Source: Bacteroidota bacterium
GTDB taxonomy: Bacteria; Bacteroidota; Bacteroidia; Bacteroidales; F082
Reading direction: 5' to 3'
Assembly: GCA_020444415.1 (NCBI GenBank)
Contig: JAHLLA010000002.1
Coordinates: forward strand, 1 to 64,000
DNA length: 64,000 nucleotides
Shown: piece after piece, positions 17,486-25,449 of the stretch
How positions within the stretch are numbered: the stretch's first letter is position 1
Layout of the letters: each line of letters opens with the position of its first letter
Program-made: the position numbers and the translations under genes
Notes under the pieces: generated by a model
Told to the model about the DNA's origin: nothing
Database searches by the model: none
Seen by the model: only the letters and a program-made list of their open reading frames with translations

Positions 17486-18655
17486 TTAAAATTGATAGTT
17501 TGACTGACTTTCAAAAACTGTAAGCTTAGGTTTTACTGTCATACCGGTACTGACTTTTTGTAAAGCGTCAATTACAACTTTTTCTCCGGCTTTGAGGCCT
17601 TCTTTTACCAACAGCATATCACCAATTATATCTCCTGCTTTAATTTGCCTTGATTCCACTTTATTATTGTTGTTGATTACATAAACAGAGTATTGTCCCT
17701 GCAATTCCATTACACAGCGTTGTGGTATCAGTAAACCTCCCGGTACTTCATCCAATTTAATAACAACCTTGGCGTATTGTCCGGGTTTTAACAAATAATC
17801 AGGGTTTGGAAATGTTGTCTGAACGAGCAATGAACCAGTTTGAGGATCAACTTCGCGATTAATAAAATTAACGTAACCTTTTTGTTCAAATGTAGACCCA
17901 TCTGCTAAAATCAAACTAAGGTTTGGAACAGGTGCAGCTCTCTTTTTCGGATCATAATCACGGACTCTTGGTAATAATCTTGATAGCCTGATATAATCGG
18001 CTTCGGCAAGAAAAAACTCTACGCGCACTGTGTCAACCGTGGATACTGTATTCAGTATAACGGGGTTAGGATCCTTACCCACAAATTCTCCTTTACGTGC
18101 TTCAGTCTGTCCGATTATACCGCTGATTGGAGATTTTATCCAACAATAACCAAGGTTGATATTCGCATATTTAAGGTTTGAAGTCTGGGCATCCACATAA
18201 GCCAAAGCCGCATTATAATTAGCTCTTGCTGCATCAAGATCACTCTTACTTACAGCATTGATCTCGGCTAATGGTTCAATACGGTCTAAGTCACTTTTCG
18301 CTTTTGCCAGCTCAGTTTTTGCTTCTGCGAGGTGACTTTCCTGTGTGGAAACTTTAGCCTGGTATTCTGATGGATCAATACTATATAGCAATTGGCCTTT
18401 GTCAACTTCAAGTCCTTCATAAAAATGTAATTCTTCAAGGAATCCTGCAACTCTTGCCCTGATAGGTATATCAGAGTTACCATATACCTGACCAACAAAT
18501 TGCCTGTAAATCGGAACATCTTTTTGGATAACTTCAACTACCGGTATTTCAGGTGGAGGAGGGGCCTCCTGTTTTTTTCTGTTGCAGGATATAAGGATTA
18601 GCAGGATACATAAGAACCCGCAGACCTTTATCAAAAGAGGGTGAATTTTGTTCAT
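17486..18655 (-). CDS. RND efflux periplasmic adaptor (AcrA/MFP family) lipoprotein
   Basis: A 389-residue membrane-fusion protein. The N-terminus has a lipobox (LISC, Cys24). Domain order is the expected one: a beta-barrel start (VEVIQKDVPIYRQFVGQV), lipoyl-like half (YSIDPSEYQAKV), alpha-hairpin (about 105-165), second lipoyl half (GYCWIKSPISGIIGQTEARKG), then a barrel with QTGSLLVQTTFPNP and LKPGQYAKVVIKL. It is the first gene of the tripartite operon. The upstream 18656-18858 gap holds two direct copies of TTTGCATTTTT (minus strand) near 18695-18720 but no clear TAnnTTTG element. Confidence 0.95.
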   Translation of the reverse strand: MNKIHPLLIKVCGFLCILLILISCNRKKQEAPPPPEIPVVEVIQKDVPIYRQFVGQVYGNSDIPIRARVAGFLEELHFYEGLEVDKGQLLYSIDPSEYQAKVSTQESHLAEAKTELAKAKSDLDRIEPLAEINAVSKSDLDAARANYNAALAYVDAQTSNLKYANINLGYCWIKSPISGIIGQTEARKGEFVGKDPNPVILNTVSTVDTVRVEFFLAEADYIRLSRLLPRVRDYDPKKRAAPVPNLSLILADGSTFEQKGYVNFINREVDPQTGSLLVQTTFPNPDYLLKPGQYAKVVIKLDEVPGGLLIPQRCVMELQGQYSVYVINNNNKVESRQIKAGDIIGDMLLVKEGLKAGEKVVIDALQKVSTGMTVKPKLTVFESQSNYQF

Positions 18656-18858
18656 AATGCTGGTATTGTTTAAAGGAGATTTGTATATAACAAAAATGCA
18701 AAAAAATGCAAACGATCATTTTTATTTATTATAGTCAGAAATATAATTTATCAGTCGAATTTTAAAGCATTTGTTTCATGTTTAAAACAAATTTAGTAAA
18801 ATTAAACCAATTCAAATTATGCAAGTCTTTTAGTGATCCACATACTTTTGATACTCCA

Positions 18859-19923
18859 TTATAACTCCCAACCAATAGTAGTTTGCAGCACATAGTCTGT
18901 AGGATCTGACCCTGAGGCAGGTTGGCTGTCATAATTTAATGTGAAGTTAACTCCAAAAAACAAGTCGAAAGCAAATTTATAATTAATATCGAAAATGAAG
19001 TTTGTTCTGAAACGACCTTGCTCAGTAAGGCTGGGGTAACCATAAACACTGGTGGTAAATTTAAGATCACCAATATCAAAGATTCTGTACTCTGCACCCA
19101 GGAATGCTTCACCACTGTTGCGAGGATTCATTTGGGTACTATCAGGATTCATAAAATTCTCATAGTTCCACGCTCCTCCTGCCGATACCAGAAAATACAT
19201 TTTTTGATTCCTTAGTAAATAATTTCCAAAACCAGCTTTTGTCACAGATCTTAAATTCAATTGTTGTTCGCTGCTATGTAACAGGTCATTTTTGAGTAGC
19301 GCAAACCAGTCACGAATAATAAAAAAATTAACTCCTGCTCCCTCATCCCAGCGAAAGGTTTCTATTTTATTCGTTACCGAATCATTTACTTTTTCTTCAG
19401 CAAAACTGTTCACCATACTTCCATGTAAACTAACTGCAACAGTGTTCGACATATAACCTAAATCTATGTTGCCGCTGAATTGTTGATTATTATTTTCCTT
19501 AGTAAGTGTGTAACCCAGAGAGAATGAAAGGTCTAGCCTACTTAAGAATGTCTGATCAATTTTCTTCAAGTTAACAACATCTATTAGATTAACCGTTATC
19601 TTACCTTCATCTTTGTCTTCAATATTTATTTTAGAGCTTTCTCCAGGTACTGATGCAAAAGGCCCGTTGTACCGCTCTCCTTCTGATGTCTGAATTAAAT
19701 AGATTTGATCACTTTTAATGTAATCAATCAATTCCCAATCAATTTTGAAGTCACTATCGCTATAGTCTGTTTCGATTTGCATAGTGCCCATTGACATATT
19801 TTTTATTTCACCAACCATATAATTTCCGTTTGTAAACACGATAGAGTCGGTTTGTGCATTTAAAATGTATGCCCCTAAAAACAATATTGACAATAAGCTT
19901 ATATTTATAAGATTAGATTTCAT
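18859..19923 (-). CDS. DUF481-family beta-barrel outer-membrane protein
   Basis: The 354-residue product has a signal peptide (SLLSILFLGAYILNAQ), an N-terminal region of about 120 residues with short beta-rich repeats (DSIVFTNGNYMVGEIKNMSM, YLIQTSEGERYNGPF) and a C-terminal DUF481 barrel (LDLSFSLGYTLTKENNNQQF onward) ending in an aromatic-rich strand, VLQTTIGWEL. DUF481 proteins are predicted outer-membrane barrels with no set function. A longer frame begins at 19953, but the ATG at 19923 (MKSNLINISLL) begins the signal peptide properly. It stands alone, with the RND operon downstream on the same strand. Confidence 0.8.
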   Translation of the reverse strand: MKSNLINISLLSILFLGAYILNAQTDSIVFTNGNYMVGEIKNMSMGTMQIETDYSDSDFKIDWELIDYIKSDQIYLIQTSEGERYNGPFASVPGESSKINIEDKDEGKITVNLIDVVNLKKIDQTFLSRLDLSFSLGYTLTKENNNQQFSGNIDLGYMSNTVAVSLHGSMVNSFAEEKVNDSVTNKIETFRWDEGAGVNFFIIRDWFALLKNDLLHSSEQQLNLRSVTKAGFGNYLLRNQKMYFLVSAGGAWNYENFMNPDSTQMNPRNSGEAFLGAEYRIFDIGDLKFTTSVYGYPSLTEQGRFRTNFIFDINYKFAFDLFFGVNFTLNYDSQPASGSDPTDYVLQTTIGWEL

Positions 19924-20017
19924 TTGACTGAAATTTGGATAAAAAGGCTTCAAAAATAAAAATATAATTGCAACTCAGTATATACAGTTTGAGGAAATGA
20001 ATTTGTAATGAACCAAC

Positions 20018-20238
20018 TTACTTTTTATTGATTTTAAATTCTATGTTCTGGTCTATAGAACGCACATACAGGTCTTTTTGCGGGAAGGGTATTTCGATAC
20101 CTGCCTCTTTTAGTTCATCAAATACTTTAAAGAGTATTTCACTTTGTATTCTGACTCATTGATTAAACTCTTTTGTCCAAAACAACATTCTGAAGTTTAT
20201 GGAACTTTCTCCTAAATCCCTAAAGTAGACAACATGTA
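20018..20238 (-). pseudogene. C-terminal remnant of an MscS-type mechanosensitive channel
   Basis: Conceptual translation on the minus strand from 20238 gives HVVYFRDLGESSINFRMLFW, then an in-frame TGA, then RIQSEILFKVFDELKEAG and IEIPFPQKDLYVRS, ending in TAA at 20018-20020. This is the C-terminal beta/alpha domain of MscS channels, where the family has FG(D/E)SS and GIEIPFPQ. The TGA falls where family members often have Trp (TGG). An in-frame TAA lies just before the fragment, and no channel helices precede it, because the SDR gene ends at 20260. It is therefore a truncated relic with one additional stop. The parent gene was probably lost by deletion. Confidence 0.85.
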
Positions 20239-20259
20239 AGATTTAATTGTTAATTTAAA

Positions 20260-21063
20260 TTATCTCAAACTTCTTTTTATCAAATAATTCTTGAGTTTAT
20301 AAGGTAAAGCAGATAGAATTGTAACCAAAGGATTATGATTCACGCTGCAAATTTCTTTCGGGTGTTGTGCGATCCCCGCCTTAAAAACCAAACGAGCAAC
20401 TTTGTCTGGTTTTGAAATTTTCCCAATATACTTGGGAACAAGGTTTATAAACTTATCGAATTCATTTTTATACAATTCCTTGTAATTTTCTGATTTAAAC
20501 CGCAGGGTGTCAACTAAAATCTGGGTCTGTATAGCCCCAGGTCGAATAAGTATGCTTTTGACTCCTTTTAATGAAAGTTCAATTTTTATAGCATCATAAA
20601 GTGATTCCAGCGCTTGTTTTGAAACCGCATAAGGCTGAAATGGAGCCGGAACTTTATAACTTTCGCTGCTTATTACAATAAGTCTACCCATTGATTTGTG
20701 CAGAAGTGGCAGGAAATGCTTAGTAAGGTTGGCCAGACCCAGAAAATTCACATCCAAAATACTTTTTAATTTATCAGCACCGGCTTCAGAAACCGGGTAA
20801 AAATCAAATACACCTGCATTGCTGATCAATACATCCAATTGGCCATAGTGCTTCTGAACATATGATGCACAATTTGCTACATCAATTTCTGAAGTAACAT
20901 CGAGCTTTGTAATTGTAAAACCTTCTTTTTCAGATATCTCAGACGACTCTTCAATTTTAATATCCGTAGCAATTACTTCAAAATGATCCCTCCAGTAAGC
21001 CATTGCAATTGCCTCGCCTAAACCACCATTTGCGCCCGTTATGAGAATAACTTTTTTATTCAT
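20260..21063 (-). CDS. Short-chain dehydrogenase/reductase (SDR) family protein
   Basis: A 267-residue classical SDR. The NAD(P) motif TGANGGLGEAIA lies near residues 8-19, NAG (SNAGVFDF) near 85, and the catalytic Ser-Tyr-Lys set is VISSES (about 127) with YAVSK (about 145-149). The acidic residue after beta-2 (TDIKIEESS) hints at NAD preference. The C-terminal part (IRPGAIQTQILVDTLRF, RSLR end) is like SDRs acting on sterols or lipids, but the substrate is unknown. It overlaps nothing; the decayed MscS fragment lies 21 bp downstream, and the cytochrome b gene is divergent upstream across 140 bp. Confidence 0.9.
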   Translation of the reverse strand: MNKKVILITGANGGLGEAIAMAYWRDHFEVIATDIKIEESSEISEKEGFTITKLDVTSEIDVANCASYVQKHYGQLDVLISNAGVFDFYPVSEAGADKLKSILDVNFLGLANLTKHFLPLLHKSMGRLIVISSESYKVPAPFQPYAVSKQALESLYDAIKIELSLKGVKSILIRPGAIQTQILVDTLRFKSENYKELYKNEFDKFINLVPKYIGKISKPDKVARLVFKAGIAQHPKEICSVNHNPLVTILSALPYKLKNYLIKRSLR

Positions 21064-21203
21064 AGTGCATATTTATATCCACTTTACCTGATTGATTGTC
21101 AAATATACACGATTCAAGCAGATTGAAAGTTTATACGTTAATATGTAAAACTGGAATATCCGACTGAATAAATTAACTATTTTTATCGGACAATTATTGA
21201 CAC

Positions 21204-22505
21204 TTGGAAACAATCCGTAAAGCCGATATTTATCAAAAAAAAAGAGCACGAAACCTCGTCCTTCATTTGCATCCCATTAAACTAAGAAAGGAAACCATTA
21301 GGTTTCAGTTGACGTTTGGACTAGGCGGCATGTCTGCATTGCTTTTTTTATTACAAGTGTTTACGGGAATTTTATTACGTTTTTCCTATGTCGCAAGTCC
21401 GGCTGAAGCATATGATTCCATACTTGCAATTGAAAATGATATTTTTTTCGGCCAATTTGTTAGAAATATCCATCACTGGAGTGGTATTCTGTTTGTGATC
21501 ATTACCTTTCTTCACCTGATCAGAACTTTTTATACAGGGGCATTTTATTACAAGCGCAGATGGAATTGGATCATAGGAATTTGCTTAATGATTTTGGTTG
21601 TGTTTTCAAATTTCACAGGATACCTATTGCCATGGGATCAATTGGCTTTTTGGGCCATTACAGTGAGTACCAGTATGCTGCAATATGTTCCTTTAGCAGG
21701 AAATTGGTTGGTTGAATTTGTAAGAGGTGGGGTGGATGTGAATGCATCAACCTTACTCATTTTTTACAATTTCCATACGGCTATTCTGCCTATTACAATC
21801 GTAATTCTGATGGTCTTTCACTTTTGGAGGGTGCGAAAAGCGGGAGGAGTTGTTGTTTCTGAAAACAGTAGTAATGAAATGGCACCTTCTGATCCTGATC
21901 TCGTATTGAAAGAATTGGTTACCGGAATTGTGCTGCTGGCATTCATCTTTTTGTTGAGTGTGTTTTTTAATGCGCCACTGCTGGAAAGGGCAGACCCTGC
22001 ATTCAGTCCGAACCCTGCAAAAGCACCCTGGTATTTTATGGGTATACAAGAGTTACTGATGCATTTTCACCCATTTGTTTCAGCGATATTAATCCCTCTG
22101 CTGTTTGTGATTGGATTGATTTGGTTGCCATTTCTGAAATTTGACAGGCAATACGAAGGGATTTGGTTTTTTAATGAAAAGGGAAAGAAACTGGCTGTGC
22201 TGGCCACCATTGTTTCTTTCTTTATAGTTACTATCGCCATATTAATAAGTGAGTTTTTAATCAATTTTGAGGGATGGCTGCCTTCACTACCCTTGATCAT
22301 AAGTTCTGGCCTGATTCCGCTTTTCCTTGTGGCGACATTTCTTTTCATCCTAATGTATTTTATAAAAAAGCAATATAGAACCGACACGAGTGAATTAATT
22401 TTATTTCTCATGACTTTTATCATAGTTGCATACGTAGTATTTTCAATTGTAGCGATTTTCTTCAGGGGACCAGGTATGCAACTGATGTGGCCGTGGAATA
22501 CTTAA
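21204..22505 (+). CDS. Cytochrome b of a Rieske/cytochrome b complex (b6f-like heme spacing)
   Basis: The 433-residue protein has about nine membrane helices. The heme ligand pairs are His90 and His104 in helix 2 (spacing 14) and His191 and His206 in helix 4 (spacing 15). The 15-residue spacing is the b6f pattern. The Qo-site motif is the variant APWYF in PNPAKAPWYFMGIQELL, lacking the E of PEWY. It has the b6 and subunit IV regions in one chain, like a bc1 cytochrome b. The start is TTG 21204 (METIRKADIY); no in-frame ATG fits upstream. It is the first gene of a three-gene cluster with Rieske and octaheme cytochrome. The complex should oxidise a quinol at the membrane and pass electrons outward. 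Confidence 0.93.
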   Translation: METIRKADIYQKKRARNLVLHLHPIKLRKETIRFQLTFGLGGMSALLFLLQVFTGILLRFSYVASPAEAYDSILAIENDIFFGQFVRNIHHWSGILFVIITFLHLIRTFYTGAFYYKRRWNWIIGICLMILVVFSNFTGYLLPWDQLAFWAITVSTSMLQYVPLAGNWLVEFVRGGVDVNASTLLIFYNFHTAILPITIVILMVFHFWRVRKAGGVVVSENSSNEMAPSDPDLVLKELVTGIVLLAFIFLLSVFFNAPLLERADPAFSPNPAKAPWYFMGIQELLMHFHPFVSAILIPLLFVIGLIWLPFLKFDRQYEGIWFFNEKGKKLAVLATIVSFFIVTIAILISEFLINFEGWLPSLPLIISSGLIPLFLVATFLFILMYFIKKQYRTDTSELILFLMTFIIVAYVVFSIVAIFFRGPGMQLMWPWNT

Positions 22506-22509
22506 AAAA

Positions 22510-22536
22510 ATGTTTGAAAAATTAATAAAGCATTGA
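22510..22536 (+). other. Mini-ORF (8 codons) ending on the Rieske start codon
   Basis: ATG at 22510 opens an 8-codon frame (MFEKLIKH) that ends with TGA at 22534-22536. The TGA overlaps the Rieske TTG start at 22533-22535 as TTGA. Such overlap is typical of termination-reinitiation coupling. Whether it is translated is inference; the same arrangement recurs one gene later. Confidence 0.45.
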
Positions 22537-23024
22537 AAGAGCAAAAAGAACATCTAAACCGGAGGTCATTTTTAAAGAGCGCATGGGCGTGGTTGGGAGC
22601 AATTGCTTTTTTTGAGATATTGACCGTAACATTTAATATGTTCTCTCCTGGAAAGAAGAAAAGCACGGCCAATTCACCTTTTATAAAAACAGCCGGACTT
22701 GTTGATGAAATAGCACCGGGAACCGTATTGCCTTTTAAGAACGGACAGTTTTATTTAGTAAGATATGCGGATGGTGGCTTTCTGGCTCTGTCATTAATTT
22801 GTACGCATCTGGGGTGTTCGATTAGCTGGAATAGTAAAGAAGATCAATTCGTTTGCCCTTGCCACGCCTCCGCATTTGATAATAAAGGCAATGTGATGAG
22901 TCCGCCGGCACCACGGGCACTGGATACTTACAAAGTGATAATTGAAGATGGCGTTGTGAAAGTAGATACAGGGCATAAGATCAAGAGAAAGCGATTTGAA
23001 AAATCGGATTTGGTATATGCATAA
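22533..23024 (+). CDS. Rieske [2Fe-2S] protein of the b/Rieske complex
   Basis: The 163-residue protein carries an N-terminal anchor with a Tat-like start (RRSFLKSAWAWLGAIAFFEI, about 10-29), as in Rieske proteins exported by Tat. The cluster motifs are CTHLGC (90-95; ligands Cys90 and His92) and CPCHAS (108-113; ligands Cys108 and His111), with the disulfide pair Cys95/Cys110. The Pro loop SPPAPRAL follows. The start is TTG 22533; no in-frame ATG exists between the upstream stop (22515-22517) and the Tat region. It sits 27 bp after the cytochrome b stop, with the mini-ORF in between. It would shuttle electrons from the Qo site to the octaheme cytochrome. I infer that partner from gene order only. 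Confidence 0.95.
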   Translation: MKEQKEHLNRRSFLKSAWAWLGAIAFFEILTVTFNMFSPGKKKSTANSPFIKTAGLVDEIAPGTVLPFKNGQFYLVRYADGGFLALSLICTHLGCSISWNSKEDQFVCPCHASAFDNKGNVMSPPAPRALDTYKVIIEDGVVKVDTGHKIKRKRFEKSDLVYA

Positions 23025-23040
23025 GAAAAGCAGGATTTGA
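23017..23040 (+). other. Mini-ORF (7 codons) ending on the octaheme gene start codon
   Basis: ATG at 23017, in another frame from the final codons of the Rieske gene, opens a 7-codon frame (MHKKSRI) that ends with TGA at 23038-23040. This TGA overlaps the TTG start (23037-23039) of the octaheme gene as TTGA, the same layout as at 22510-22536. Confidence 0.45.
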
Positions 23041-25340
23041 AAAATAATTGGAAAATAACAGGTTTGCTGGCAACAGTTGTGTTTGTGTTGTCAATTCCCA
23101 TGTATATTTTAAAACAATTGTACACGGAAAATGACAAATCCGAAGTTGCTTCTGCCACATTTACGGGAAGTAAAAGTTGTATCGAGTGCCATAAACTGGC
23201 GTATGATCTGTGGCTCCAATCTGACCATTATTTTGCCATGGATACAGCCTCAGAATCCTCAGTGTTAGGAGATTTCAACAATGCTAAATTAGAATTCAAT
23301 GGACTAACCCATAAATTTTACCGAAAAGATGAAAAGTTCTACGTGCTAACGGATGGGCCGGATGGAACCATGAAGGAATTTGAAGTGCAATACACCTTCG
23401 GCGCATGGCCATTGCAGCAATATCTTGTGCCATTAGATAATGGAAAACTTCAAACCCTCGCCGTAACATGGGATACGATCACCAAATCATGGTACCATAT
23501 GGCAAACGCTGTCTATCCTGATGAAGAAGTGGATCATACCAATTGGCTGCACTGGACCAACCAGGCGCAAAACTGGAACGGCATGTGTGCTGATTGCCAT
23601 TCAACAAACCTGAAAAAAGGCTTTGATCCTGAAACAAAATCTTACAATACCACCTGGTCGGAAATCAATGTGGGATGCGAAGCCTGTCACGGGCCATCAT
23701 CTGAGCATTTAAAATGGGCAAACCTGCCTGAATTGGCCAGGCCAATAAATACCAATTACGGACTGGTAGTACAAACCAGTAATATTGAAAACACGCGTTA
23801 TGTCGAGCTTTGTGCCCGTTGCCATACCCGTAGAGCTGTGTTTGGTGATTATAATTTTGAATGGCATGATCTACTCGATCAAATAGTACCTGAATTACCC
23901 AGGGAGCCGATGTATTTTGCTGACGGTCAAATACTTGAAGAGGATTATGTATTTGGTTCTTTTACGCAGAGTAAGATGTACATGAATGATGTAATGTGCA
24001 ACGATTGCCACAATGTACACAGTGGAAAATTAATATTGGATGGTAATGCGCTCTGCCTGCAATGCCACCGGGCTGACGAATATGATACATACAAACATCA
24101 TTTTCATAAACAGGCAGGAGAGGAGGGAAGTCCTGTGATTTCAGAATTTGGAGATACCTATGAAGTGGGTGACGGTGCTTCTTGCATCAATTGCCATATG
24201 CCCGGCAGGTATTATATGGGTGTTGACTATCGTCGCGATCACAGCTTCAGAATTCCGAGGCCTGATCTTTCTGATGAACTTGGTACCCCCAACGCATGCA
24301 CCTATTGTCATGCCAATCAGGATAATGTCTGGGCTGCTAATAAAATAACCGAATGGTACGGCAATTCGACGAGACAGCATTTCGGAAGTTATATTGCCGA
24401 TGTGTTGCACAGTCAGCAAATGTTGGATGAAAAACTCTCTACCATCATCAACGACGAATTATTTCCACCTATTACCAGAGCTGTGGCCATCAGCGAGTTT
24501 GGAGAGCGGTATCCGCTAGAGAGTAAAAAAATACTTATTGAAAAATTGCATGATCCTGAATCAATCATCAGATACGCGGTACTAAGGAATTATGTGCTTA
24601 CTGAGGAAGATGATATTCCCCGCCTTGTATCCATGTTAAATGATCCGGTGAGGGCCGTGCGTTTTGAAGCAGCAATTGCATTATCTGAGTTATCTGTATC
24701 GCAGATCCCGGATCAAAGCAATGCTTTATTACAAAAAATACTTGATGAGTATGAAAGGTCATTGATGTATTCGGCCGATTTCACTGCTAGCAGGCTTAAC
24801 CTGGGAAATTTATACAGCAATCAAGGCGAAACTGATAAAGCCATTAAACAATATAAGGAAGCTATTTTAATTGATAATAAGTTTTTTCCGGCAAAAATTA
24901 ACCTGGCAATGTTGTATAATCAGATAAGTAAAAATGAGCAGGCAGAGAAACTATTTAAGGAAGTGATAGCTGATGAACCGGATCAGCATTACCAGAAGTA
25001 TTCCCTTGGTTTGTTGCTGGCAGAAATGGGAAACTATGAGGAAGCCGTCAATTTCCTAATAGATGCGTCAAATCATTTGCCTGATAATACGCGAATACTA
25101 TACAACCTGGCCAATCTGCAGGAGTTTCTCAAAGATGATGCAGCAGCCGAAGCGAATTTTAAAAGTATTCTTGAGCAGGAACCAGAATCTCCTGAATACC
25201 TTATGGCAATAATTGAATTTTATTTAAAAAAACAAAATTATCAGAGGGCAAAACCATATGTCATCAAAATAAATAAGCTCTTTCCTGGTAATCCGCAATC
25301 GATTGAATTACTGGAATTTGTTAATTCTAAACTGGAATGA
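23037..25340 (+). CDS. Octaheme cytochrome c with C-terminal HEAT-like and TPR repeats
   Basis: The 767-residue protein has an N-terminal anchor (LLATVVFVLSIPMYIL) and eight CXXCH sites near residues 47, 184, 214, 259, 321, 340, 383 and 421: CIECH, CADCH, CEACH, CARCH, CNDCH, CLQCH, CINCH, CTYCH. A helical region with HEAT-like repeats (about 480-560; DPVRAVRFEAAIALSELS) and at least four TPRs (about 570-760; NLGNLYSNQGETDKAIKQYK) follow. This fold order is shared by many TPR multiheme cytochromes of unknown role. Here it probably takes the place of cytochrome c1 or acts as partner of the Rieske protein. The start is TTG 23037; the first ATG (MYIL) would cut the membrane anchor. pta follows 109 bp downstream under its own weak promoter. 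Confidence 0.93.
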   Translation: MKNNWKITGLLATVVFVLSIPMYILKQLYTENDKSEVASATFTGSKSCIECHKLAYDLWLQSDHYFAMDTASESSVLGDFNNAKLEFNGLTHKFYRKDEKFYVLTDGPDGTMKEFEVQYTFGAWPLQQYLVPLDNGKLQTLAVTWDTITKSWYHMANAVYPDEEVDHTNWLHWTNQAQNWNGMCADCHSTNLKKGFDPETKSYNTTWSEINVGCEACHGPSSEHLKWANLPELARPINTNYGLVVQTSNIENTRYVELCARCHTRRAVFGDYNFEWHDLLDQIVPELPREPMYFADGQILEEDYVFGSFTQSKMYMNDVMCNDCHNVHSGKLILDGNALCLQCHRADEYDTYKHHFHKQAGEEGSPVISEFGDTYEVGDGASCINCHMPGRYYMGVDYRRDHSFRIPRPDLSDELGTPNACTYCHANQDNVWAANKITEWYGNSTRQHFGSYIADVLHSQQMLDEKLSTIINDELFPPITRAVAISEFGERYPLESKKILIEKLHDPESIIRYAVLRNYVLTEEDDIPRLVSMLNDPVRAVRFEAAIALSELSVSQIPDQSNALLQKILDEYERSLMYSADFTASRLNLGNLYSNQGETDKAIKQYKEAILIDNKFFPAKINLAMLYNQISKNEQAEKLFKEVIADEPDQHYQKYSLGLLLAEMGNYEEAVNFLIDASNHLPDNTRILYNLANLQEFLKDDAAAEANFKSILEQEPESPEYLMAIIEFYLKKQNYQRAKPYVIKINKLFPGNPQSIELLEFVNSKLE

Positions 25341-25414
25341 TTATAAAATGTTTATTTCCATATTCAATTGTCATTTTTCAATCATAAATATGTGGCTAAT
25401 GCATGTGAATTTTA

Positions 25415-25422
25415 TACTTTCG
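25415..25422 (+). promoter_or_regulatory. Possible pta promoter -7 element
   Basis: TACTTTCG, one base off TAnnTTTG, lies 28 bp before the pta ATG. No -33 box is clear. Confidence 0.35.
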
Positions 25423-25449
25423 CAAGAAATTTATTAACCCGAATAATTC

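Noticed and set aside
21090-21110. FNR-like TGA-N7-TCA upstream of cytochrome b
   Set aside because: Half-sites are too short and imperfect, unlike the clear palindrome at 8586-8599.
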